A stretch of DNA of 64,000 nucleotides from Eutreptiella sp. 'Long Island Sound 2002'. Lineage: Eukaryota > Euglenozoa > Euglenophyceae > Eutreptiales > Eutreptiaceae. Every line of letters starts with the position of its first letter. The stretch's first letter is position 1. The notes beneath the pieces were generated by a model. The model did no database searches. It saw only the letters and a program-made list of their open reading frames with translations, and was not told where the DNA came from. The stretch lies in assembly GCA_964036045.1 (NCBI GenBank), contig OZ038395.1, forward strand, positions 10,570,288 through 10,634,287, written 5' to 3'. Shown here in pieces: positions 44,421 to 54,498 of the stretch. A program made the translations under genes and the position numbers.

Positions 44421-45032
44421 GGCGTCGGTTGTGGAAGAGGGGGTGTTCTCCTCGGCCTCAACGTCGTTGACGCCCTTCTTTCTTCCCCCTTTACCTCCTC
44501 CTTTACCCTTCTTGTCCTTGTCCTTGTTCTGGTCATTCTGGTTGTTCTCCTTGTTCTTGTTGTCCGACCTGGGGACCCAGTTCCGCTTGATCTCCTGGAT
44601 CTCCTTGGCCAACTCGGTCCCCACCGACGACATCAGCTTGGCCAGCTCGTCCTTGTCGACCTCCATTTTGGCTTCCCGGATACCCGCGGGCGCACGCTTC
44701 TTCGACCCGTGCGCCTTCTCGTAAGCCTCCGTGTCGGCCTTGTGGACGGGGCATGTTCGGTGGTCATGGTTGAAGCCTTTCTTCCTCCCATAACACACGA
44801 AACACCCCTGCGGTCGAGCTCGTATGAACTCCCCAAAGGACAGCGGAGGGTCGCCAATGCGGCGAGGGTCCCTCTTCTCCTGCTTCCTCCAACCCTGCTG
44901 CAGGGGCTTCCAGTTTCCCGGCTTGCTCCCCGTGTTCAGGTTCTTGGCCACGAAGGCACAAACGGCCACTTCGGCGGGCTCATCGTCGTCGTCATCGTCG
45001 ACGAGAGTCTCATCGCCGCCGGCTCCCGCTGG
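44415..45032 (-). pseudogene. gag: Element A gag, C-terminal piece (split by element B)
   Basis: It codes for the last about 205 residues of Gag: the acidic VDDDDDDEPAE stretch, MAVCAFVAKN, a zinc-knuckle-like CFVCYGRKKGFNHDHRTC, and a Lys/Gly/Asn-rich tail ending TTDAP before UAG. It is cut at 45032, where element B begins; the N-terminal remainder is at 62221-64000. No start codon remains for this piece, so element A can no longer make Gag or Gag-Pol normally. Confidence 0.9.
45029..45032. repeat. Left target duplication of element B
   Basis: CTGG before LTR start TGACGCG; its partner is 62221-62224. Confidence 0.85.
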
Positions 45033-47153
45033 TGACGCGTTCCCGTGGGGGGCCGGCCACGGGACGCTGCGGTGACACGCACAAGTGAGCAGGCAGGCAA
45101 GGCACTACGCTCACAAGGGCATCAATACGCCTGTGTCATGTGACAAAGCGTTTCAGAATCCTTGCCACTCTGCAAAGAGGGAACGAAAGTATGTACAGCA
45201 ACACATCAGGATATGTACACATGGGGTTAAGACTGGACTGGGGTAAGGGCATCAAGGGACAATAGACACTCAGTCCCAACTCATATCCCAATCCCAGGTC
45301 CGACCCTCTCAGTGGCTGATGGGGGCGGGGGCTCAAACACAACCCATGCCCTGCTCAGTCCGGACCCTGAAACCCTGCCAATGGGAGAGGTGTCCCGCAC
45401 AGCCACAGGCGAGTTCCTGGGAACCAATGGGTCCCAAGGCCGACCGACAGTGGCTCCCTATGCTCCCTTAACGGCAGGTCCCAACTCCACTCTGAGCCAG
45501 AGATATGGCCCCGCCATTATCACCCAGGAGTTGGTAGCTGAAAATGGGCTGTTTCAGCCCAAACTGAAATTAGCTTGAAAAACTCCAAAATTGACCCCTC
45601 GTCCGGACCCGCCAGAGGTAGGGACGAGGCAACTGACCCTATGCCCTTCGAGTACGAACTCCCTGGAGCCCTCACCCAACCTGGTTCCCTCTGAGGTCCC
45701 GGCATCAGGGCAACACGGATGAGTCAAGTGGGGTCATGATGCCAAAATCACCAAAATTGGCGTCATTCCCACGCGCGGCTCTCTCGGCCAAGGTGAGGCC
45801 AATGGCTCACAGGGTAGGAGGCAGGACCTAGGACTTATATCTGAGTGTACAACTTGGATTTAGGTCCGGGCTCCCTATGGGCTTAGAGAAATGGGGCCGC
45901 CAATTGACCACACGGAAGGGGGAAATTGGGGTCCCAAAATTGGGTCATTTTGGCTGCTTGAAATGAGCCAAAATTCGGTGTGCTCCCAATAGTATATCTC
46001 CACGCCGGCTTGGAGATCGGATCCGCCATTCCATACGTGATCCACCGGGAGTCCAACGGAGACTCCCATGCCCTTGGCTCTCAAAGATCTCCATGCCACT
46101 CGGCGTGGTGACGATCCCAATTGGGTCCACAAATGCAAAAATGGTAAAATTGCCCATACTCAATTTGGCCTAGCGCCTTGACGAAGGCGGCTCCGCTTCG
46201 CCCACGTGGTGTGTGGACCATGGGGACCATTACCCATAACACCCATGTCATATATGGTCCATTGGTCCATGCGTCCGGCGTGCACGAAGGTTAGAACATG
46301 GGGCACGGCGGGCAGCAAAAGTGGAAAAATGCTCAAAATGGCCAAAATTGCGCACGCTCATGGTTAGGGCAAATGAAGCACGTGCCCGGCTTGGACCGGA
46401 GTGTGCCATAGGATTGATGTCAAGTCATATGTGTCCAACATATCTTTGGGGCGTCGCCCAACTCCTCCGGTATTGGGAATGGCAGGGTCGCCAAGTGAGC
46501 CCATGATTTGGGATAGTCCCAAATCGCCAACATGGCGGCCACGGTATGCCAAGCCTAAGAGGAGTTGTTCGCCGGGTCCAAGATATGTTGGCTACCGAAG
46601 TATGTACCCTCATAACATACTTGGGTCATGATGTCAATTGAGCGCATCGTTGAGATACATGGTCGCCATTTGACCTCATGACGAGCCAAAAATGGCAAAA
46701 TTGACACAATGACACACAAAAGTGCCTTGAAAGGCGCACAATTATATTATAATATCTTCGGCTTGGATCGTGCAATCAACTAACCCTTCTAAACACAATG
46801 CCTTGACACCAATGACCTTCGATCCCGCATATGTGCTCCACTTGGGGCGCTTTGAAAGGTTGCGAGCGCTGCCTTCCAAGTGGGCACATGAAAATATGGA
46901 AAATTGTAAAACACACACCTTGCTCCCAACGCATCGCTTCGGGATCACCACACAAGCTTCCCTTCACGAAGGTTAGGCATGCAATTGACCGTAGGGAGTA
47001 CGGAGAAGGGGCTTGCACAATATGTGGTCCATTGGCGGGCTTGTCTTGGAGCAATGGGCCCGCCAAATGGGCACGCAACACAACACATGGCACATACCAT
47101 ATATTGCCCAAAAATGTAGCTCCCACCACGATATGTCATGCCCCTCCAAGGGC

Positions 47154-47236
47154 ATAACTTTGGGTCAATCGCTCATAGGAACTCAAGGAGAGTTCCTATG
47201 CAACACCAACACTTGCGCGCTACACTCGAAAGTTAT
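47154..47236 (-). repeat. Nested inverted repeats in LTR U3
   Basis: CATAGGAACTC (47174-47184) and GAGTTCCTATG (47190-47200) are perfect 11-bp arms with a 5-nt loop. ATAACTTT (47154-47161) and AAAGTTAT (47229-47236) form an outer pair. The inner repeat is also present in LTR A (about 37104-37130). Possibly a protein-binding site or cruciform; function unknown. Confidence 0.7.
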
Positions 47237-47560
47237 CTTAACGCACGCAACATCATGGCCAAAGAGTTATAACGCAAACTCTACCCTCTTGACCATGATC
47301 CATTACACTAGCGCGCATGTGTGGAAACGCAAGGCATATAAAGCTTCCTAAATTACGTCGGGAGTATTGTGAATACATCCCACGTTTCCTTATCGTCAAT
47401 ACTCGCAAGCAACACGAGATATGACCTTCACAAGTGGCCTCACGAATCAACTTTGTTTTGCCCATATCTTTAAGACAAATGGAGGGCAGGATAAAAGGGA
47501 AGTTGATTCGTGCATACGGAAGCACGTAGGTCCACTCGAAAGAGGTCAAATCAAGTGCGG

Positions 47561-47594
47561 GGATGTCGAAGTCGAAAATCCGATTTCGACATCC
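47561..47594 (-). repeat. Competing inverted repeats in LTR U3
   Basis: GGATGTCGAA pairs with TTCGACATCC (10 bp), while the inner GTCGAAA (47571-47577) pairs with TTTCGAC (47584-47590) using part of the same arm, so two hairpins exclude each other. The same layout is at 61803-61836 and in LTR A. Confidence 0.7.
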
Positions 47595-47978
47595 TGAAAA
47601 ATTCGGATTAAGGTTGCGAGTATTAATTATGAAAATGGCGGAAGCATCCATGCAGTTCCTGGCGACTTTGGAGCCTTCGTGACGGATAACGTTAAAATTT
47701 CCATTATAAACAGTTAAACTGGCGGTTACGGTAAAGTCGCGAACCAACCGCCAGCAGTCAAAACAGTGAGTATCGGAACGAAAGCATAAAAATTGACGGA
47801 AACAATATGAAAATAAAACCCTGTTGATTCCTGATGTTCTGATACACAAATCTCCGCTGGCGGTGCATCGGATGCCGATGCGGGGCTTCACGGCACGGAA
47901 CACGCCGTGCATGGGGTTAGTGGACCGGAGACCGGTTGTATGCCGTAACCTGGCCATGGGGTTCTGGGTACCGCTTCA

Positions 47979-47989
47979 CCCCCCTCCTT
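47979..47989 (-). promoter_or_regulatory. Polypurine tract of element B
   Basis: AAGGAGGGGGG on the minus strand, directly before the 3' LTR start; primer for plus-strand synthesis after RNase H cleavage. Confidence 0.9.
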
Positions 47990-49470
47990 AGAGCAGACCC
48001 TGGGGGGGCTCGATAACACCCACGCATGGCAGCGGGTACCCAGGACCATCCCTGCAAGGGGGGGGGGTTGTCACATCCTCACCTCAGTAAGTCACAGTAA
48101 GATAGGTATCCCACAGTGGGATAGGTATGCTGCTGTAACAGCTCGTAGCACACGTACAGTATCAAGTATCAAGTCCCGGGTCCTGGCGGCGATTGTTCGG
48201 CATCCAAAGGACCCGTTAACCCATACCAGGCGCACCGGGTGCCGGCTGCTACGGTCACCACCACAGTGGCAGTGGCATACACGGCCAACATAGGCGTCAC
48301 ACGACGGCCGAGGTGGCCCCACAAGTCGAGAGCGACCACAAAGATCCATCAGGCTACCCCAAGCTTCCCAAGGCCCGCCGACTGGGGAGAGTCCCCACGG
48401 GTCCTTCCTCGGGCGCACCATGTCCATATCCATACGACGCGAGTCCAGAGTGCCATAGTCGAACTCCTTACGAACCCCAAATCGTAAGGGAACTCCTCCT
48501 GAAGGGATCGGGCATCAAGGCCGTCTTTTCCCTCGCCCTATTACCACGAAGCGTGGCCATACATGAGGGAGTCCTCATGCAGTGTGGGCGGAGGCGTCGA
48601 CTCCTCAAACCACCAGTTTCCCAGGCAGACTGACCGAGGTCAGGAGCACCGGAGGCCGCCATCCGAATGCAAGTGCGTCTGCAAATCGGTAGGCTCACAC
48701 TGGGACTGACAGTGGCGGACCGCTGGGAGTGTAGTCAGGCAACTGGGCTTCCCGCCTGGCGCCATCAGGATCTCCACACACACAGCGAATAGGGCAACAC
48801 GGTATCACGGGCACTCAAACAGTAGAATCTGTATTCAAGTACTGGTCCAGGCTGGACCAGGCTGTAAGGATATGTACACGGCGACTCAAGGCGCCTCTGT
48901 ACCCCGATTCGTGGTGAGAAACAGTCCATCCCTCAGCGATGGGCTGATGACACTTAACATACAGATGCACATATCCTGGAAGGCAGAAAAACAAGCAACA
49001 ATTTGAGTAAATAGGCGTGTAAACACACTCAGAACAGAGTGCCAAACCACGCCACGGTCAGGATAAGGCAAATGCAGGAGGATGGACAGGATAACGCCTG
49101 AGTTCAGGCATATATAGTCTCGAGACACACGTCGACTGGTCTGGATTCCGCAAATGCCATGGAACCAGACCACACACCAAAAATCGCAATGCCGATGACA
49201 GCGGCATCCGTTGCGCAACGTCGTATGGGCTTCAAGGCCCCAAGAGCTCAAAAATATGAAGGTCAGGCGCCCTACCTGGTTTCCCAAGGATGCAGCAGGG
49301 GGGGGAGTGACGAATAGAAGAAAAGAGGGGCCATCCTCCTCTGGATTCAGCAGGGGGGGGGTATATGGCCACTCTGTCACCGAAAGATGGAAGAGAGCAA
49401 GCAAGTAAGGGACGGTTCGTCGGCCTCACAAGCGCCTCAAGGTACATCAGGGGAGAGCTCAGGGCGCTGA
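47990..49470 (-). other. 3' untranslated region of element B
   Basis: About 1.5 kb with short frames only and no envelope-like frame. The palindromic GATAGGTATCCCACAGTGGG (48101-48120) and a G9-10 run near 48059 are shared with element A in position. Confidence 0.6.
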
Positions 49471-52400
49471 TCAGGCACCCCTGGCTGCAATCGCCCGGGT
49501 GAGTGCTGCCAAGTCCGAAACGTGGATCTTGGTCTTGTTCTTGCGGATGTACTCCATGAAGGGAGTATTGACCCGCGGCACGAATGAGGAGACGGGTTCC
49601 CAGGTGTCGTGGGACGGCCCATAGCCTCGCCAACGAACCTTGAACTCCAGACCTCCGGGTGCCGAGGCCTTCGGACGCTGAGCCAGGATCTTCTCGACAG
49701 TGTAGTCGTCCTGCTCAGCATAGTCGTCGTCCGAGTCGGCCTCATGTTTGGCGTAGTCCAGGGACACATGTCGGCCACGGAGGTCGGGTTCCCGCACACG
49801 GAGTTGACTCTCGTGGCGCTCCCGGAACTGTCCGTGACCCACCTTGATGCGGTAGGTGTCCTCACCAATCCTGCGGACCACCGCGCCGGGTGTGAACCAG
49901 GTCTTGGTGCGGTGGGTGCCCATGGGGCGGGGTCTGATCACCCACACCGGGTCTCCCACCCTGAACTTCTGCGCTGTCGAGCTCGGGGCGGACTTCTGAC
50001 GCTCAGCATGCTCCTTCTCAAGCTGCTGGCGGATGTCCCGCGCCGTTTGCTCTTGCCGCGCGAAGAACTCCTTGGCATCCATAGCCATGCCATCACCAGA
50101 CAAGGGAAGTCCCCTACCCAGGGGGTCCCTGCCAAACAGAATCTGGTGCGGGGACAAACCGCCCGGAGTGGGGGTGTCATGATGGGCCTTCAGAGCAGGC
50201 CACATCTCCTCGAACCAGTTCCGCCGTGGATTGGTGATGTGGATCTTGCGCAGCTTCTCGAACAGCTGCCGTCCAGCCACTTCAGCACGGCCGTTAGACC
50301 GGCTGAGATAGGCAACGCTCTTGGCATGTCGTATTCCCATGAGGGAACACATAGCCTTGAACCAGCCACCAGTAAACTGGGGCCCTCGGTCACTGCAAAT
50401 GGTGCGGGGGATGTCAAAGACGGTCAGCCAATGACGAATCATCATGACTGCCACTTCCTTGGCAAGCAACCCCTTTTTGCGTGCCGGAACGGCTACAACG
50501 TAGCCGCTGTGGCGGTCCACACAGAGAACCACACAGTCGAAGGTCTCCTTGCCAATGTGCACTTCGGGCATGGAGAAGACGTCCATGGCCACGCTCTCCA
50601 TGGGCTGGTCAGGAACCGGGGTCCATTGGGGTTCCCCCTTGACGTTCCGGTTATCGGGATTGCAGGCCTGACAGACCGAGCAACCCTTCCTGACCTTCTT
50701 GATGGCGGTGTAGAGAACGATATGGTCGATCTCGAACCGACGCTGCATGTCAAGAGCTTGCTTCTTGACCCCTGGGTGCAGCATGTGGTGGTGCCAAGCT
50801 TCACACAGCTCGAGCACTCGGGACTCTGGGACTAGCAGCTTACCATTCCGGTAGAGCTTGCCATCTTCCTCAGTCAGCCCCTTTGGCCACTTCTGCCCGT
50901 CGTCAGGGTCGGTCACAGCCCTATACTCGGCCGCAAAGGCCTCAGACTTGGCGTAATCGTCGGTCCAGTCGTCCTGGAGGCAAGACTCTGGGAAGAGGTG
51001 CTTGTCGGACTCCACTCCCGCAGGGGGTGCCGGACCGGGCCTTCCGCCCGCGGCACCCACAGGGGCGAGTACACTGACCGCTCTGCTCACCCTCGAAGCG
51101 AGGGGGGCATCTGCGGCCATGACGACGAAGCATTTGGCACCCTCCTCCTCCATCAGGCGCTCCATTTCAATGATCTTCTTGGCTTCAGCGGTCTCAGCCT
51201 CATCGCCATGGGCAGAGATGTCCTGCATGCCCTTGCTGGCGGGATAGGCCCACCTACTGAGACAGTCCGCCACGGTGTTATCCTTTCCAGGAATATAAAC
51301 AACCGTAAGGTCGAACTTGGCCAAGGTCTCGTGCCATCTTGCCCGTCGGGAGGCGGGACCTGAGGGGGTGTCCACGTGCTCCTTGTGCCATGACTGCAGA
51401 CTCTGATGGTCGGTGCAGACGGTGACGGGATGGAGGGCTATGTACCCAGCCCATTTCCTGAGAGCCATGACGATGGCATACGCCTCCTTTTCACGGGGCG
51501 TCCACGTCCGTCTCTGGCCTTCCGCCAGGACTCGGCTCCAGAAGGCCACGGGCACGTGCCTCCCATCGTCAAGCACTTGCTCCAACACAGCCCCAATGGC
51601 GTAGTCGGAAGCGTCGGTGCGCAGGACGAACCCTCGGTCGGGATCCACGAGGTGCAGACCCACTGCGGATAGCAGCGCCTGCTTCATCCCCTCAAAGGCA
51701 CGGTCGGACTCTTCAGTCCAGACCAGAGCCTTCTTGGACCCCTTCTTGGTCTCCTCTCGGTTGCCCTTGAGCATGGTCGTCATGGGGGCTGCATACTCGG
51801 CATACATTTTGATATACCCCGAGTAGTAGTTGCAGAACCCCAAGTACGCCCGTAGTTCAGAGACCGTCTTGGGCTTTTCCCAGTGCTCAATCGCAGCCAC
51901 CTTGCCAGGTATGGGCTTTCGCTGCCCGTTCCCGACTACGTGGCCAGCGAAGACCACCTCGCTTACCGCAATGGTGGCGTTGTCACTGCTGCCCGTGAGT
52001 TTGTGCCGAACCAGAAGGTCCAGCACTCGAGTGACGTCCCTCTCGTGTGCCTCCAGGAGCTCCTCGTAGCTCATGCTGGGGTCCCCGGACGCGATGATCA
52101 CGTCGTCCACGAAGGGGTCCGCACAGTCGCGCACCGGCTCAAGTAGGTTCTCCAGCATCCGCTGAAAAGCCGCATTGCCGTTGGTAACGCCCATGGGCAT
52201 CACCTTCCACTGGAGAGGTCCGAGTGGGGTGCTCATGGCTGTGCAGGCACGGGACTCCTCGGCGAGAGGCATCTGATGATAACCATGTTTCAGGTCAATC
52301 ACCGTGAAGATCCTCCGCCGGTGTTGCTTTTGCAGCATGTCCTCAATGAGGGGCAGCGTATAGCTGTCGTGCTGCGTTTGGGCGTTCAGGCCGCGGTAGT

Positions 52401-54492
52401 CGACCACGAGCCGCCACTCACCGGCAACCTTCTTGGGGACAACGAAGCAGGGAGAGGCCCACTCGGAGTGGCACGGCTCAAGCCAGCCTCTCTGGATGAA
52501 GTCACGGAGGATCTTCTCCATGGCCTCTTTCCTCTCGCCCCTCAGGGCAAACTCCCGGTGACGATACACACGGGGGTCCTGCTTCAGTCGTATCTTGGCC
52601 TCGCCATACGGTCCACGCACCGGTGGGGGAAACACAGGCTTACCGCTGAAGAAGGTCTCGCCATACTTCTGCTTCAGCCTGGCCCTTAACGCCTGGATCT
52701 TGGGGCAGTCATCGGACTCCGCCTTGGCTTTTCCGGGCACTTGAACCACGGAGCTTACTTGAGGGGTAGCGACCCCGCTCGCTTTCGGCTCAGGTGGTCT
52801 TCCCAGGTGGCCCAAAGGGCCATCTCTGGTCTTGCCCCGGAACAGATCGCCGTAGGTGGGTGGGTTACCGCCAGGCGGCTCGTCTTGGCCGGACATGTGA
52901 TCCAGCACCCTCTGCACGAAGGTATTCCCGTCATAGGAACCGGAGACGATTGAGTCCACTTCCCACCAGGCTTTGTCCTGGCCTTTGCCCTCACGCTGGT
53001 TTCCCCAGTCGTGAAAGGGCTGATCCATATACCCCTGAACCAGATCCCACTCCTCTTCAGTGAGGGGGTCTTCGGAGTCCGATTCTTCGATGTCAACAGG
53101 GGGAACCGCAAAGCATTGCCGCCAGGGCTCTGCTATGATGCGGTTGACACACACGAAGTCCGTGGTGTCGGCCTGATCAAGGCCCCCATCCACATAGTGG
53201 AATTCCGTTGGCCATCTCTGGGGTGGCATGGGCTGTCCTTTAGCGTCCTGATAGACACTCTCTCCAGCCGGTAGGACGACCTTGTTTAAGGTCATGTTGG
53301 TCAATGAGGCTACCCAATGTCGGGTACTTTCCTCCTCGGTGCATCCCATAGGAACAACCAGCACTGCCTTGGAGCGGTCCTTGCGAATCTTCGCTATCGC
53401 TCTGGGAATGTCCCAACGGGGGCAATGGATCCACATCAATCCCTGATGCGGACCCCAGTGCTTCTTCCACGCGGAGTCCTGGGCGCTCCAGTACTTCTCA
53501 CAAACCCGAAGATGGGCGGAGGTTCCTGAAGAGAACGCATCCAGGGCCAGATCCGAAGCTCCCAAGTCCGCGACAACTCGGCTCGCCACTTCCGGCCTTA
53601 CGCCGTACTCCTGGTTCGCAGAACCAGTTGGCTCAGTGTCCAGCGCGGCCACTTCGAGCTGATTGCGTTCGGGGTGGATCCATTGGCATTCCACATGGTG
53701 CTCAGGTGACGAAAGCCACGAGAGTTGGTCGTCCTGGTACAGGGTCATGGAAGCCTGGGCCGGGAGGACGCCGGAGTCCGTCTCCATCATGAAGTCGTAC
53801 CCGACGATCATGTCCCAGTCCATCTCGGCCTCGTAGAAGCTACCGTGCAGGAGGATTTCCTTGCCGAGGTCTGGGCGGCTCAGCTCACGATGGTTCACGA
53901 ACTGCAGCCCAATGGCCGCTTCCTTCGTGCCTCCCACCATGTACTGGCCGTTCGCCACCTTCAGCCTGACAGGTTTCCGACTGTTGGTAAGACACTCTGG
54001 CGGAAGCAGGCCAGCCTTGACCAAGCTGACTTGAGCTCCCGTGTCGACCAACACGTCGAAAACCTTTTCCACTTCCCCGCATAAGGCACGGACCTTAAGA
54101 TGCAACTGCCGCTCGCGACCGACACGGCGCACGGCGTGCAAACTCAGGATCTCCGGCCGTTCCAGAAGCTCCACAAGCGACTGGTGCAGGTCGTGGACAA
54201 TGGGCTCAGGCTGCCCATCTGCAGCATCCAGCTGCGGTCCGGGTGATCCTCCGATACTCTCGGATAGATCCTGTAGTACATCAAACACGTTCTTGGTCGC
54301 GAAGGACGGACGGGTGCAAGGGTTCGTGCCTTCACTTGCCCTCACCCCGCCTCCGCGACTGGGCGCCAGACCGGGCCTTCCGCCCGCGGCAGTCCCCTTG
54401 TGCTTACCGACTCCCGACAGAGATGGATCGGCGCTTCCCACGTCACCATCTTGCGACCGCCCTAGCTGGGGCCCTTGGCTGCAGGGGCTCCG
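49471..54492 (-). CDS. pol: Element B pol: protease, Dam-like segment, RT, RNase H, integrase, chromodomain
   Basis: The frame follows the gag UAG in phase and has no ATG before the domains, so a Gag-Pol readthrough product is expected. Numbered from the codon at 54441: aspartic protease, active site DTGA at 133-136; a segment at about 298-420 resembling the Dam-like domain of DIRS elements (DAFSSGTSA, GLMWIHCPRWDIPRAIAKI, KAVLVVPMG); RT about 610-850 with VIDLKHGYHQ and FVDD (777-780, Phe where most have Tyr) and FAGHVV; RNase H about 938-1065 (TDAS, TDHQSL, ADCLSRW); integrase zinc-binding residues about 1217-1260 (HHHMLHPG, CSVCQAC); catalytic Asp1287, Asp1351, Glu1387, giving a D,D35E spacing; chromodomain 1580-1632 (FKVRWRGYGPSHDTWEP). 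No disabling change seen. It would copy genomic RNA and integrate the cDNA, with the chromodomain likely directing it to marked chromatin. Confidence 0.95.
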   Translation of the reverse strand, partial: RSPCSQGPQLGRSQDGDVGSADPSLSGVGKHKGTAAGGRPGLAPSRGGGVRASEGTNPCTRPSFATKNVFDVLQDLSESIGGSPGPQLDAADGQPEPIVHDLHQSLVELLERPEILSLHAVRRVGRERQLHLKVRALCGEVEKVFDVLVDTGAQVSLVKAGLLPPECLTNSRKPVRLKVANGQYMVGGTKEAAIGLQFVNHRELSRPDLGKEILLHGSFYEAEMDWDMIVGYDFMMETDSGVLPAQASMTLYQDDQLSWLSSPEHHVECQWIHPERNQLEVAALDTEPTGSANQEYGVRPEVASRVVADLGASDLALDAFSSGTSAHLRVCEKYWSAQDSAWKKHWGPHQGLMWIHCPRWDIPRAIAKIRKDRSKAVLVVPMGCTEEESTRHWVASLTNMTLNKVVLPAGESVYQDAKGQPMPPQRWPTEFHYVDGGLDQADTTDFVCVNRIIAEPWRQCFAVPPVDIEESDSEDPLTEEEWDLVQGYMDQPFHDWGNQREGKGQDKAWWEVDSIVSGSYDGNTFVQRVLDHMSGQDEPPGGNPPTYGDLFRGKTRDGPLGHLGRPPEPKASGVATPQVSSVVQVPGKAKAESDDCPKIQALRARLKQKYGETFFSGKPVFPPPVRGPYGEAKIRLKQDPRVYRHREFALRGERKEAMEKILRDFIQRGWLEPCHSEWASPCFVVPKKVAGEWRLVVDYRGLNAQTQHDSYTLPLIEDMLQKQHRRRIFTVIDLKHGYHQMPLAEESRACTAMSTPLGPLQWKVMPMGVTNGNAAFQRMLENLLEPVRDCADPFVDDVIIASGDPSMSYEELLEAHERDVTRVLDLLVRHKLTGSSDNATIAVSEVVFAGHVVGNGQRKPIPGKVAAIEHWEKPKTVSELRAYLGFCNYYSGYIKMYAEYAAPMTTMLKGNREETKKGSKKALVWTEESDRAFEGMKQALLSAVGLHLVDPDRGFVLRTDASDYAIGAVLEQVLDDGRHVPVAFWSRVLAEGQRRTWTPREKEAYAIVMALRKWAGYIALHPVTVCTDHQSLQSWHKEHVDTPSGPASRRARWHETLAKFDLTVVYIPGKDNTVADCLSRWAYPASKGMQDISAHGDEAETAEAKKIIEMERLMEEEGAKCFVVMAADAPLASRVSRAVSVLAPVGAAGGRPGPAPPAGVESDKHLFPESCLQDDWTDDYAKSEAFAAEYRAVTDPDDGQKWPKGLTEEDGKLYRNGKLLVPESRVLELCEAWHHHMLHPGVKKQALDMQRRFEIDHIVLYTAIKKVRKGCSVCQACNPDNRNVKGEPQWTPVPDQPMESVAMDVFSMPEVHIGKETFDCVVLCVDRHSGYVVAVPARKKGLLAKEVAVMMIRHWLTVFDIPRTICSDRGPQFTGGWFKAMCSLMGIRHAKSVAYLSRSNGRAEVAGRQLFEKLRKIHITNPRRNWFEEMWPALKAHHDTPTPGGLSPHQILFGRDPLGRGLPLSGDGMAMDAKEFFARQEQTARDIRQQLEKEHAERQKSAPSSTAQKFRVGDPVWVIRPRPMGTHRTKTWFTPGAVVRRIGEDTYRIKVGHGQFRERHESQLRVREPDLRGRHVSLDYAKHEADSDDDYAEQDDYTVEKILAQRPKASAPGGLEFKVRWRGYGPSHDTWEPVSSFVPRVNTPFMEYIRKNKTKIHVSDLAALTRAIAARGA

Positions 54493-54498
54493 CTAGGG
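54460..54498 (-). promoter_or_regulatory. Gag-pol UAG readthrough site with stem-loop
   Basis: Gag ends at UAG (54495-54493) followed by CGG; the same frame continues through pol with no further stop. CCCUAGC at the stop pairs with GCUAGGG 25 nt downstream, and an inner GCCC/GGGC pairing is possible. A stop followed by CGG is a known leaky context in several plant viruses. Readthrough itself is inferred. Confidence 0.6.

Larger units (their letters stand above)
45033..47978 (-). repeat. 3' LTR of element B (2946 bp)
   Basis: Minus-strand ends TGAAGCGG...CGCGTCA. The only difference I found from the 5' LTR is CCCTTAACGG here against CCCTCACGG at about 59708. The predicted R start is at 45155. 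Nested inverted repeats in U3 lie at 47154-47236 and 47561-47594. Confidence 0.95.
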
